A stretch of 64,000 bases of DNA from Prorocentrum cordatum (lineage: Eukaryota > Sar > Dinophyceae > Prorocentrales > Prorocentraceae), in assembly GCA_963575745.1 (NCBI GenBank), contig CAUYUJ010015727.1:416820-480819 (forward strand), given 5' to 3'. Positions 22,233 through 31,420 of this stretch are shown piece by piece. Under the pieces are notes generated by a model. The model saw nothing but the letters and a program-made list of their open reading frames with translations. It was not told the origin of the DNA and did not search any database. How positions within the stretch are numbered: position 1 is the first letter of the stretch; every line of letters starts with the position of its first letter. Made by a program: the position numbers and the translations under genes.

Positions 22233-22949
22233 GTGTTGTCATGCTACAACCTAGCTGCAGAGCCTGGCACATGGACATGTGCCAATGCGTGTAAGCTGCC
22301 TGACAACCACAGACAGGAGCCCCCGGCTCCTGCCGAACCAGCGGCCCCACCACTTGCGGCGGCAGCTGTCTCCGACGCACCACTTCCTGCGGCGGCAGCT
22401 GCATCCGAGGCGCCAGCCGCCAGACAAACTGCGCGGCTACAAGCTCCGAGGCCCGGTTCCAGAGCTGGACCAACAGCGGACGCCAGCAGCCGCGACATTA
22501 CAGTAGGCAGACATGCTGCTGAACCGGCCGCGGAGCAACCTGCTTCGAGCGGAGCAGGCAGCTCGGACGAGCACAGACGACAACCACAAATAGTGGCTAG
22601 ACGAGGGCGACGGCATGTAGGGGATCCACCTCCACCACCACCTGCTGGCAACCCTGCTGCTCGCCCACGGCTTCCAGACTTGGTCAAGTTCGCAGTGCAA
22701 ATTAGTCGACAGAACTTGCGCAGCCTTGATCCAAGCGCGGTAACGCGCGAGTTTCGAAAACTACACTTGCGGTGTTTCCACGCGAAAGAGCTTAAGGCGA
22801 GACTCATCTTAACCAAGGCTGGTCTGGACAGCGTCTGGCTAAACTTAATCAGAGGCGTCTGTGGCGCATGCCAGGAGCGCAGGGCTCGGGGCAAACCAGG
22901 ACATACCGTCATGCCGTCTACTGCACTACCTGGCAAGTTTAAGGATTAA
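22233..22949 (+). pseudogene. Integrase N-terminal HHCC zinc-binding region
   Basis: After ~130 Ala/Pro-rich residues, VTREFRKLHLRCFHAKELKA followed by VCGACQERRARGKPGH gives the His-x3-His...Cys-x2-Cys arrangement of the retroviral-type integrase zinc domain (the usual form is 'H...gH.....l......C..C'). A stop (22947-22949) separates it from the catalytic core that follows. Encoded in the correct place between protease and integrase core. Confidence 0.6.
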
Positions 22950-23576
22950 GCCGACTGCGAGCTGATGTTCTATATACAGGAACACAAGATATTCCACATA
23001 ATCGATCGTTGCATTCGATACGGTGCTGGAATCCAGATACCAGACAAAACCATGAAGAGCATCTTTGACGCGTATCACCAGTGCTGGATGCAATTCGGAC
23101 CTTCCAAAGTATTTTACTCCGACGGGGAATGTGCACTCAACAACGACACCGCAAAGGCAGCCTTTAGGGCTAAAGGCACTAAGCTGAGGATACGTGAGCG
23201 TGAACAACACGGTACGACCATCGAAACCAGACGTGGCAGAGTACGACACTTACTTCGCGCCATGGAGGCTGAACTCAACAGATTAGATATACCTCTTGTG
23301 TTCACCGGTCTACTGCGAGAAGAGTCGTTTGCCGCCAATGGGTCTACCTTCTACAACGAGGTGTCTCCATGCAACGCACTGTTCGGCCGGCAACCGGCGA
23401 TGCTACCCGACTTGCTTGTTTTGGACCACGAACAGCAGACAGAAACATCCGACCGCTCTCGAGAACAGATAATCCGACGGGTAAGCATTGAGGCTATTGC
23501 TCAGGCCACTGCAGTAGCAAAAGCGATCCGTGCACTACGGACCAAGACTACTACGATTTGGTCAGCATTACTATGA
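22950..23576 (+). pseudogene. Integrase catalytic core (DDE)
   Basis: LMFYIQEHKIFHIIDRCIRY carries the first catalytic Asp (FHIID), WMQFGPSKVFYSDGECALNN the second, and HGTTIETRRGRVRHLL the Glu about 34 residues later, close to the D-D35-E spacing. NEVSPCNALFGRQPAMLPDL is the conserved tail ('YN.vsP.nav.GRqPaMLPDL') typical of dinoflagellate copia-type integrases. The core is the best-preserved piece of the element and reads in one frame for about 200 codons. It joined cDNA into the host chromosome. Confidence 0.75.
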
Positions 23577-24381
23577 CGAAGGGGATCTGGTTGACTATGA
23601 TCGCCCCACGACTACGAAGAACGACTGGGGCGGCTGGAATGGACCAGTCCCGGTTGTACGGAATGATCCCGGCAGGGGTCAAGTCATCGCCAGAGTGGGG
23701 AATCGCGATGCGCGAGTCCAGTACGGCGACGCACGACATTTATCATACGGCTCTGACAACACAGCAATACGGAATGCGTTGGCATTCGTAGCCAGTCGAC
23801 CTGCGGGGCGACTTGCTATGCTATCTGGTTACCTCCCGACCAAAAAGGGAGTGCACCAGATGACGAGTACAAGCCGACTTTCTCCTAATGTACATGTACC
23901 TCATCAGTATTTCGTCAGGAACTTCATTCGCATCGAGAACGTAGTGTCTGTCCGGTTGGCTAAGAGTATTCACAGCCTACTTCCGGTGACTTATGCTGAC
24001 AGTTGTACATTGGTGCAAAATGACAACGACGTGAACCCAGGCTTCCATTACTACGAAGCCGACGGCACTGCCCTAAACATATATGATATAACTGGACCAG
24101 CACATTCTAGGACCATCCAGTGCCTGAAGCCCACGGAACCGCAAGCGGGCTACGAAGTTCGAAGAGATGGCCGACGCACCAATGCAAGACAACGAAGCCA
24201 TGGTTGCCCCAGAGAAGCCGAACCACCACAGGAAGACGGACGGCTTCCCACCATGCATGAGAAATCAGAGGCGGACCTCGAGGCACGCATTATGGAAAGG
24301 AGACAGATCATGTCCAACTGTGCTCCACGGACGAAGACGACAGTTACGGATTGGACTCTGACGGGCACGGACAATATGTAG
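23577..24381 (+). pseudogene. Integrase C-terminal domain and linker to RT
   Basis: HYYDEGDLVDYDRPTTTK then GGWNGPVPVVRNDP and RVGNRDARVQYGDARHL, like the GPY/F-type module that follows the core in these elements ('GDlVdy.R....kd..GGWnGPvpVv'). The rest (from about residue 80) is variable and ends with acidic and Gln-rich sequence. The next element frame begins near 24351. Confidence 0.6.
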
Positions 24382-24399
24382 AACTCTGGTTCGCGGCAG

Positions 24400-25330
24400 A
24401 CATGTCAAGGGTAGTCCTATCCGGACAACAACACATACTACTGGATTTAAGCCGCGTGACCACTATGCGAGTATATGTGACCGCTACAGCTAAGCGAGCT
24501 GTAGTCGTCAAGGAGGGCGACCTTCTGACGAAGGCTGATACCCGGGCCAATCCAGTCAAGGTGTCGAAGGCCTTTTACATTGAGCCCAAGACATGGTTTG
24601 ACCATATGTACCTCAAAATACAAGATAAATCTAAAGCGTCAAACATCATGACTCCGAGATACGTATAAGCATTGGAATTCTTCAAGAACGAGCAGGGCGA
24701 GGCGGAACGTACCATCATACTACGCTCGGTACTTCGGGGCTTCATGGACATCGAGGCCTTCGATGCGGAGGCGTCATCAGGAACCGCGCGGCGGTCGAGT
24801 CGGCGACTACTCGCCAGCGCGGCAGCGTGCGAGAGGCAGTGGATCATTTCTCCCCTTGACATCAGCATGGCTTTCCTGAAAGACTCACTTATCAGGAACT
24901 GGCTGAGGGAACCGGTGAAAAGGAACGTAGTGTGCTTAACATTGCCACGTGGGTCACCATCTGCGCTCAGATCCCTCCCAGGATTTGAGAATTGCGATGA
25001 GTCGAAGCACTGCGCACAGCGCCTCAAGCCAGGCACTGGCACCAAGGATGCACCGAGGGCCTTCTCACTGCTGGGGCTCAGAAAAGCCGCAGGAGGGCTT
25101 GGTCTCAAACCCGCGGCCTACGACGAGGAGTTCGAGACACATTACATTTTCTCACAGCCAAGCATGTTGATGACAGGAACATGGCTGGCACTGAGGACGC
25201 GATCGACAGGTCCGTCAAGTGCGTTGAGGATACTTCTGGCAAGTGTAAACTCCACAAACACACATCTACTGACTGCGTTGTGAGGTACACGAAGGCCGGC
25301 GACGGAACTGTTACACCAGGTCAAACCGAA
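24400..25330 (+). pseudogene. Copia-type reverse transcriptase
   Basis: Across two frames: VVVKEGDLLTKADTRANPVK at about 24510, a stop at 24666-24668, then TIILRSVLRGFMDIEAFDAE with SSRRLLASAAACERQWIISP and LDISMAFLKDSLI at 24710-24895. This matches the copia RT pattern 'kaRlVlrGf.D.....  sptasr.s.rlll..aa...w.....Dis.AFL.G', whose Asp is catalytic. GTGTKDAPRAFSLLGLRKA follows near 25030. A frame change leads to TAKHVDDRNMAGTEDAIDR at about 25152-25210, with the catalytic VDD box intact, and TPGQTEYI at the end. Confidence 0.75.
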
Positions 25331-25350
25331 TATATCTATATATATATATA
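25331..25350. repeat. Short TA microsatellite
   Basis: TATATATATATATAT inside the RT-to-RNase H transition of the copia-like element. It sits in a Tyr/Ile-encoding position (YIYIYIYM) and probably arose by slippage after the element died. Confidence 0.8.
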
Positions 25351-26250
25351 TATGAATATATCAGCTCCGCCCTATCCAGCCTCATGAATTCACGGGCGCA
25401 GGCGCTGAGGCCAAGGCATCGAAGTTGGTCGCTGACATGTTTCTCGGCCTCAGATGCGCTTTGGCTTTCGCCGTTATCACGCAGGCGCGGTGGATGCAAT
25501 AGGTTGTATCTCTGCAGCGTGTCCAAGAACCGACCAACATGCAAGTGCGACGACTGAGCGCGATCACCAGGAAATTCCAGGCCTGCCTTAAGAACGTCGT
25601 CGATCAAGCGATGACTCCGGCGGGCGAGGTCGACCTGCACAGTGACATCGGCGACCGACGTCTGCGCGGAGATGTTGATCACGAGGTCCAAGGCCATGGT
25701 ATTCGCGGGGCAAGCCTGCTCCGGCGTGGACAAGCGCATGCTGGCAAGCCTGTCGCCCATGTTGTCGACGCGCGCTGCGAGGCTCATCGCTTGCAGGTCC
25801 GCTCGAGCAACCCAGCAGGAAAAAATTGCGTCAGCCCATAATTTGAAGGACTGCGATCCCACGACCCTTATCCTGCACGAGCTCAACGCAGGGCTGCTGA
25901 CACCCACTCAGTTGAAAGACATGCTTGAGATGGGGGGCCTGAGCATTAAGGTTTCTTTGGCCATCGATGCACTCTAGGTCTTCAAATCCTTGTCGAGCAA
26001 GGAACTGAAGATGCAAAGAACTGCGCAATTCTGGGACACATCAGCTGGATACGACAGATGATGGAGCGAGGTGTCGCGCATTGCGCATAGCGGTGCGACA
26101 CTCGCGATCTGACCGCGGACGGCCACGCCAAAGGGAGCATCGACAGAGACATGCTCCCGCAAGTCATGGGAGGACCGCAATCCTTCAGGCATGACTTCAA
26201 ACGCACACTCCTAAGATCGTATGAGCCAGACAAGATCGCATCAGCCGCCT
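25351..26250 (+). pseudogene. Copia-type RNase H and C-terminus
   Basis: Frame-shifted pieces read LVADMFLGLRCALAFAVITQ, VDLHSDIGDRRLRGDVDHEV, CEAHRLQVRSSNPAGK, NLKDCDPTTLILHELNAGLL, TPTQLKDMLEMGGLSIKVSL, GHISWIRQMMERGV and CDTRDLTADGHAKGSIDRDM, ending with MGGPQSFRHDFKRTLL. The order and wording match the RNase H tail of dinoflagellate copia-like elements, with catalytic-type Asp/Glu in 'DLHSD' and 'HELNAG'. At least four frame changes or stops are needed to read it. A stop near 26250 ends the polyprotein. Confidence 0.7.
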
Positions 26251-26265
26251 AAGGAGTAGCCATCT

Positions 26266-26327
26266 GCATGGTAACTTGCCTGCGAGGCAACTTGCTTGCA
26301 AGGGAACTTGCGTGCGGGACAGCCTGC
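26266..26327 (+). repeat. Tandem array of four 14-nt hairpins, 16-bp period
   Basis: Hairpins start at 26266, 26282, 26298 and 26314: stems GCATG/CTTGC (one mismatch), GCGAG/CTTGC (one G-T pair), GCAAG/CTTGC and GCGGG/CCTGC, with loops GTAA, GCAA, GGAA and ACAG. They lie between the end of the polyprotein and the 3' LTR, in the element's 3' untranslated region. Same architecture as the dispersed copies in the coding region. Confidence 0.7.
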
Positions 26328-26404
26328 CTTGTTGAGCCCGCTTGCTGCTGCGTGCCCTGTGTGTTCTAGCGCATTGCTGTATAGCTGGCGGCGGACTCGC
26401 GTTT

Positions 26405-26694
26405 CGTCTCTTCCCCCCCCGACCCTAAAGAAGGCCGGGGCAAAGGCGAGAGATAGCGAACGTTTGTCCGCGGCCGTTTGTGTTCAAGCGGCCGGCCGCC
26501 AAGATATGGCTGCGCCTCGTCGAGAGGCGCGCCATTTGCCATTGCGACCGAACACATATTCGCTTGACATGGCCCGTCGCTCCCGCGACGATCTCCTACT
26601 CTTGGGACTATCGCTACTACGGTACAGCGGAGTTGGATATGGGCTTCGCCTCAGGCGAAACGTATTGTTGGACCTCCCACCCCCCCTCAAACTT
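26405..26694 (+). repeat. 3' LTR of copia-like element
   Basis: Direct repeat of 12408-12690, roughly 85-90% identical by eye. It ends in CAAACTT, followed by TTTGG, a possible 5-bp target duplication. No convincing polypurine tract precedes it, which is unusual and may reflect decay or a misplaced left edge. Confidence 0.75.
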
Positions 26695-26699
26695 TTTGG

Positions 26700-27060
26700 G
26701 GCATTCCATGGGCTGTCTTGGGCCGTCTTCGGGGGGGGGTTCTCGGAGGCATAAGGGGCCGTTGTGGGACGATGTTTCGGGTTATTTGGGCCGTCGCATT
26801 CGCTGTCAAAACGTAAAATGCGAATGTGTTGAACATGCGCGTTTTCCCCAGGAATCGGATGATGTTGGCCTATCGTGGCCTTTTCGGCGATCTTCTGGAG
26901 GCTGTTTTGACCTTTCTGGGGGGCCTCGTAGGCCATCTTGAACCCATTTTGGATCGTCGTGGGGCTACCCTGGGCCATCATGACGCTCGCTTCGACTGTC
27001 TTGGCGCTCTGTCTGGGCCCAGTTAGGTTGTCATGGGGCTTGGAAGAGCGTGTTCTACCG
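26700..27060. other. No recognisable gene
   Basis: G/T-rich sequence with words like TTGGGCCGTCTTCGGGGG and GGCCATCATGACGC, reminiscent of the degenerate GGCCATCTTGGG repeats elsewhere. Nothing else seen. Confidence 0.35.
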
Positions 27061-27295
27061 CTGCTGGCGGAAAACCGGGGCGGGTCACTACCGGTTCGAA
27101 CCCCTCCCCCCCCTCCGGAAAACCGGGGGGGTCACTACCGGTTCGAACCCCTCCACCCCCGCCCACCTCATCATGAAAAAGGGGGGGGCGTCACTACCGG
27201 CTCGAGCCCCCCCCCCCCCTTTTCGAAAACCGAGGGGGGGTCAGTACCGGTTCGAACCCCCGCCCCCCTTTCGAAAACCGAGGGGGGGGGCGGAC
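27060..27295. repeat. ~50-bp tandem repeat with CACTACCGGTTCGAACCCC
   Basis: Four units starting near 27068, 27118, 27174 and 27226, plus a partial one at 27275. Each is an A/G-rich GAAAACCGGGG part followed by TCACTACCGGTTCGAACCCC and a C run. GGTTCGAACCC resembles a tRNA B box, but no cloverleaf can be drawn, so this is called a repeat only. Confidence 0.75.
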
Positions 27296-27475
27296 AGTGG
27301 TGGGGCCGGTGGTGGTGGGGACAGTGGTGAGGGGACAGCGGGACAGTGGTGGGGACAGTGGTGAGGACAATGGTGGGAACAGTGGAGACAGTGGACAGTG
27401 GTGGGGACGGTGGTGGTGGGGACAGTGGTGTGGGGACAGTGGGGGGTGGAAACAGTGGGACAGTGGAGGGTGCAG
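27296..27475. repeat. GGGACAGTGGTG minisatellite
   Basis: Irregular tandem repeats of GGGACAGTGGTGGG and shorter variants covering about 180 bp. Frames on both strands stay open because of the composition; not coding. Confidence 0.8.
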
Positions 27476-27712
27476 TCTGGGCTGGTCTTAGTGGTATCGA
27501 AGGTATCGTCTTGCCTGCCTGCACGACGCTTCGGCACCGCTCGCGCGTCGTGGCCCAGGAGGAGGGGGAGAAGGAGGAGGAGGGGGGAGAAAGAAGAAGG
27601 AGGATGAGGAGGAGAAGGAGGAGAAGGAGTAGGATGAGGAGGAGGAGGAGGATAAGTTGCCGCCAGCAATGTTTTTTACGTAAGGCAAGCCAAGTGGCAA
27701 GCCAAGCCAAGT

Positions 27713-27753
27713 GACGCCAACATGTTCTTAACGCAGTAGAACATGTTGGCGTC
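27713..27753. repeat. Perfect 16-bp hairpin
   Basis: GACGCCAACATGTTCT (27713-27728), 9-nt loop TAACGCAGT, then the exact reverse complement (27738-27753). It stands alone between low-complexity tracts and is followed by a G-rich segment. No U tract or gene points to a terminator role; origin unknown. Confidence 0.85.
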
Positions 27754-27794
27754 AGGGGCTGCAGTTGTGATGAGCTGCATGGGGTGCAGGGGAG

Positions 27795-27978
27795 GAGGAG
27801 GAGGAGGGGGAGGGAAGAGGAGGAGGAGGGAGGAGGGAGGAGGAGGGAGGAGGAGTGAGGACGAGGGAGGAGGGGGGAGGAGGAGGGGGGAGGGGGTTCT
27901 GACGCTTTTCGTTTTTTCCTGGTCCTCTTCGGCTGGTTCGGCCTTTCCTGACGCCCTCGTCGCCGCGGCTGGATCTGC
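27795..27978 (-). repeat. Left inverted repeat of the 28-62 kb segment
   Basis: The reverse complement of this region matches 62492-62675. The non-repetitive part (27897-27978 against 62492-62574, about 82 bp) is essentially identical by eye and includes GGATCCAGCCGCGG-like words and GGACCAGGAAAAAACG. The outer part is a GGA/TCC tract that also aligns, with gaps. Confidence 0.8.
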
Positions 27979-29089
27979 CTCCCCTCCTAGGATTTCCCCC
28001 CCCTCCTCGCCGTGCTGAACTGCGATGTGCCATGCCGCGAGTGTGCTCTATATAGCGTTGTGGATCGAGTCCTCCCTGGCATTCGGGTCCTCACCGAACT
28101 GATCTGGAGCGTAAGCTCGAGCTGCCTCAGCACATAGTAGCTGCCCCAGAACCAATCGACAGAGGGAACATGCCAGGAGGACGCGCCGCGGAACGTCCCA
28201 AGGGACGCGCCAGGCGACGTGCCATGGGGACGCACCGCGGGACGTGCCAAGGGGACGCGCTACGGAACGTGCCAATGGACGTGCCGAGGGACGTGCCAGG
28301 GGGGGATCGCCCGACGCTCCGCGGGCCGCGGAAACGTGCCAGGCAAATGCCAGGCTGACAATGCTTAAGGGTATCGATCTTGATGTACCGTGCCGACAGC
28401 TGTGCTGTGCTGGGCGACATGGAAATGTTGAAAACACGCGTTTCGCTCAAGGACGTTGTCAGCACATCCTCAAGCTAGACATCAGCCGGGGCAACCTGGA
28501 CGTGGACACGTGCAACAAGCGTCTCGATCTCGAGACATCCTCAACAAATGTTCATGGCTAGCATCCGCTGGCGACTGGACACGTGAAATAAGCCTCTGGT
28601 TCGAGACATCCTTCAACAAATCTCATGCTAGACATTGTTGGGCCACCTGGAGGCGTGAAACAAGCGTCTCGCTCGAGACTATCTCAAGACCTGGGCACGT
28701 GAAACAAGCAATCCACTTGAGAGGATCCTCAGAATTCAGGTCCCAGGACGAGGACAATCTACAACACTAAACAAGCGTTTTGCTCGAGACATCTCAATAA
28801 AATTCTAAAAAAAAACAAGCGTTTTGCTCGAGACATCCTCAATAAATTCTGAAAAACAAGCGTTTCGCTAGGGACATCCTCAAATTTTAATTCGCCGGCC
28901 CTCTTCCCACTCGTTATTTATCGCAAAAGAAATTCGCCGGCCCTCTTCCCGTCAAACCCGGGGGGAAACCATCTAAAAGAGAACCCTGGGCTCAAGCCCT
29001 TTCCGGGAAAAAACATGATGGACCCACGAACCCGGAAAGGGATAAAGACATGTGCAGCATGGTCACGTTTTCACGATACCCAACTGGGC

Positions 29090-29270
29090 GACATCTCACG
29101 AAACATCCCACGAGACACCCCGCGAAACATCCCACGTGACACCTCACGAAACATTCCACGAGACACCTCACGAAACATTCCACGAGACACCCCGTGAAAC
29201 ATTCCACGAGACACCCCACGAACAGGCAACCACTCAACCAGACACGCCACGAAACATTCCACGGGGGTGC
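29090..29270 (+). repeat. 24-bp tandem repeats in block A
   Basis: About seven imperfect units of the type CACGAGACACCTCACGAAACATTC. As 24 is divisible by three, two plus-strand frames and one minus-strand frame remain open. The same array occurs at 60920-61095. Confidence 0.75.
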
Positions 29271-29271
29271 G

Positions 29272-30275
29272 ACTGGGTGTGGTCGTGCTGGGGTGTGGTC
29301 GTGCTGGGGTGTGGTCGTGCTGGGGAGTGGTCGTGCTGGGGTGTGGTCGTGCTGGGGTGTGGTCGTGCTGGGGGGGGGTCGTGCTGGGGTGTGGTCGTGC
29401 TGGGGGGGTGGTCGTGCTGGGGGGTGGTTGTGCTGGGGCGTGGTCGTGCTGGGGCGTGGTCGTGCTGGGGCGTGGTCGTGCTGGGGTGTGGTCGTGCTGT
29501 GGTGAGGTCGTGCTGGGGTGTGGTCGTGCTGGGTTGTGGTCTTGCTGGGGTGGGGTCGTGCTGGGGGTGTGTTTCGTGCTGGGGTGGGGTCGTGTGCTGG
29601 GGTGTGGTCGTGCTGGGGTGTGGTCGGTTTTGCTAGGGTGGGGTCGTGCTGGGGGTAGGGGTCGTGATGGGGTGTGGTCGTGCTGGTGTGGTCGTGCTGG
29701 GTGTGTTGGGTCATGATGGGGCTATTGCGTGGTCGTGCTGGGGTGGGGTCGTGCTGGGGTGGGGTCGTGCTGGTGTTGGGTTCGTGCTGGGGTGCTCCGG
29801 CACTGTGATTTATCGATCGGCGTGATGGGGTGTGGTCTGGGTCGTGCTGGGGTGTGGTCGTGCTGGGGGGTTCGTGCTGGGGGTGGTCGTGCTGGGGTGT
29901 GGTCGTGCTGGGGTGTGGTCGTGCTGGGGTGTGGTCGTGCTGGGGGGTGGTCGTGCTGGGGGGTGGTCGTGCTGGGGGGTGGTCGTGCTGGGGGGTGGTC
30001 GTGCTGGGGCGTGGTCGTGCTGGGGCGTGGTCGTGCTGGGGCGTGGTCGTGCTGGGGTGTGGTCGTGCTGTGGTGAGGTCGTGCTGGGGTGTGGTCGTGC
30101 TGGGGTGTGGTCTTGCTGGGGTAGGGTCGTGCTGGGGTCGGGTCGTGCTGGGGTGTGGTCGTGCTGGGGTATGGTCGTGCTGGGGTGGGGTCGTGCTGGG
30201 GTGGGGTCGTGCTGGGGTCTGGTCGTGCTGGGGTGTGGTCGTGCTGGGTATGGTCGTGCTAGGGTGGGGTCGTGC
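29272..30275 (+). repeat. G-rich 16-bp minisatellite, long allele
   Basis: About 60 units of GGTGTGGTCGTGCTGG, with variants (GGGGTGG, GGCGTGG, GGTGAGG) and a short interruption near 29800-29835. Every unit brings a GGGG run. A 16-bp period gives a 16-residue peptide period in all three frames, so every plus frame is open and none is evidence for coding. The copy at 61098-61520 is shorter, about 26 units. Confidence 0.9.
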
Positions 30276-30802
30276 ATTTCGCTCGAGACATCCTGCCAAA
30301 ATTCCAGGAAATCGTACAAAAACAAACAAATTAGTCGAAACATCATCGAAATTCCTTCGCGCGGGGCGCTTTTCCGCGTCGCGGTCGGCTCTGCAAAACA
30401 AGCGTTTCGCTCGAGACATCCTCGGCAAACTCTGCGGAGCAAGCGTTTCGCTCGAGACATCCTCAACACACGAAAAAGTGGCCCGCACCCTGTGATTTAT
30501 CGATCGGGATTTCAAAAACAAGCGTTTCGCTCGAGACATCCTCAAATTTTAATTCGCCGGCCTCCTTCGACCTCGTTATTTATCAGGGAAAAAATTCGCC
30601 GGCCTCCTTCAAGTTGGCACCGGGGGACAGGTTTACCTACTAAAAGAGAACCCTGGGCTCATGCCCTTTCCGGGAAAAAACGCGTAGGCATGCACGGCCT
30701 CTCCCGACACGGCACGCACCATCATCATTACCATTGGGGTTTTACCCATGGGGTTTAAGTGAAACATAGGGGCCTTAAGTGAAACAAAATGAAACAAGGG
30801 GG

Positions 30803-30858
30803 ACGTGGTTCCACCACGTTTATATGTGGATTGCAGGGGGAACGTGGTTCCACCACGT
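30803..30858. repeat. Duplicated hairpin ACGTGGT-TCC-ACCACGT
   Basis: Two perfect 7-bp hairpins with a TCC loop (30803-30819 and 30842-30858), within a 39-bp tandem duplication that also contains TTTATATGTGGAT / TTTTTATGTGGAT. Located just after block A. No gene adjacent. Confidence 0.75.
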
Positions 30859-30894
30859 TTTTATGTGGATCGCAGGGGGTACGATCGCGTCGTG

Positions 30895-30996
30895 GTCGTG
30901 GTCGTCGTCGTCGTCCTTGACGTCGTCGTCTCCCCCTGTGGCCGAACCAGCCGACCTCGTCGTCGTGGTCGTCGTAGTGCTCATCGTTGTCATCTA

Positions 30997-31045
<49 letters not shown>

Positions 31046-31060
31046 TCCTCCCCCCCTCCT
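30895..31060. repeat. (CGT)n microsatellite and C/T tract
   Basis: TCG/CGT triplets over about 160 bp, ending in CCTCCCCCC runs. One copy of GGCCGAACCAGCC lies at about 30941-30953. Not coding. Confidence 0.8.
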
Positions 31061-31420
31061 CCCCCCCTCCTCCCCTCGCCGGCACTCCCCTCGCCGACGA
31101 CGTCGACCGCCGCGTCGACCACCTGCCGGCGCGCCGGAGGCGGGGGCGGCGCCCGCGCGAGGGGGAGGAGGATAAGTGGGAGGAGGAAGGGGGGAAGGGA
31201 GGCTCTTGGAGTCACAGCTTGTTGGAGGATGAGTAGGAGGAGGAGGTGAGGGGAGGGGGAGGAGGCGAAGACAGGAGGGGCGAGGGGAGGAGGGTGAGGG
31301 AGGGGGGGGAGGGTTAGGGAGGGTGAGGGAGGGTGAGGGGAAGGGGGGAGGCTGAGGAGGGGGAGGGTGAGGGGAGGGGGGGAGGGCGAGGGAGGGTGAC
31401 CAGGGGCGAAGAGGTTATCC
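31061..31420. other. Low-complexity DNA
   Basis: C/T-rich to 31100, then G/A-rich (GGGAGGGTGAGGGAGG words) from 31160 to 31400. No gene seen. Confidence 0.6.

Larger units (their letters stand above)
14651..22543 (+). repeat. Dispersed 14-nt hairpin repeats (GCGGG-NNNN-CCYGC)
   Basis: About 17 copies of a 5-bp stem with a 4-nt loop, at 14651, 14718, 15678, 15705, 15903, 16253, 16286, 17749, 19094, 19115, 19217, 19244, 19924, 20279, 20303, 22001 and 22530 (each 14 nt). Loops are GCAA, GGCA, GGAA, GCTA, GGCG, GAAG or GGGC; most begin with G and end with A. Most lie in a frame encoding Ala-Gly-X-Pro-Ala. Another copy is at 23803 (loop GCGA, one stem mismatch), and a tandem set at 26266-26327. 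I saw none in the LTRs or elsewhere in the window. Confidence 0.75.
12408..26694 (+). mobile_element. Ty1/copia-like LTR retrotransposon, decayed
   Basis: Two directly repeated ~285-bp ends (12408-12690 and 26405-26694), a primer-binding site next to the left one, and between them gag, protease, integrase, reverse transcriptase and RNase H sequences in the Ty1/copia order (integrase before RT). About 14.3 kb long, large for the group because of extra modules: a Tpt1/KptA-like region, a RING-like finger and long Pro/Ala-rich linkers. The reading frame is broken by many frameshifts and stops. The LTRs look roughly 85-90% identical by eye, so insertion is old. TTTGG occurs at 12403-12407 and 26695-26699 and may be the target duplication. 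Confidence 0.8.
28500..30545 (+). repeat. Interspersed motif GCGTTTCGCTCGAGACATCC (block A copies)
   Basis: A 20-nt motif followed by T(C/G)AA and flanked by A-rich spacers (AACAAATTCTGAAAAACAA) recurs at about 28505, 28655, 28772, 28818, 28858, 30288, 30401, 30446 and 30523, with small variations. It contains the palindrome CTCGAG. Spacing is irregular (about 40-120 bp), unlike a simple tandem repeat. Function unknown. Confidence 0.7.
28008..30680 (+). repeat. Long direct repeat block A
   Basis: Matches block B (59345-62162). Shared landmarks in order: GTGCTGAACTGCGATGTGCC, GACCGAACTGATCTGGA-like words, ACATGCCAGGAGGACGCG, interspersed GCGTTTCGCTCGAGACATCC, GACCCACGAACCCGGAAAGG, 24-bp repeats, the 16-bp minisatellite, and AATTCGCCGGCC flanked by TTATTTATC. 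The section 30283-30680 matches 61518-61920 almost perfectly. No gene: long frames through it are artefacts of the repeats. Confidence 0.85.

Noticed and set aside
27060-27295. tRNA genes suggested by GGTTCGAACCC (B-box-like) words
   Set aside because: No A box, acceptor stem or anticodon arm can be drawn; the word is part of a ~50-bp tandem repeat with C and G runs.
29272-30275. CRISPR array
   Set aside because: Units are contiguous 16-mers without spacers; the host is eukaryotic. The 60-bp repeats at 50.84-51.19 kb are rejected for the same reason, being coding and contiguous.
28992-30545. 517-codon minus-strand frame of His/Pro/Thr/Gln repeats, and long plus frames in the same place
   Set aside because: Produced by the 16-bp and 24-bp repeats, which leave every frame open; no domain or start context.
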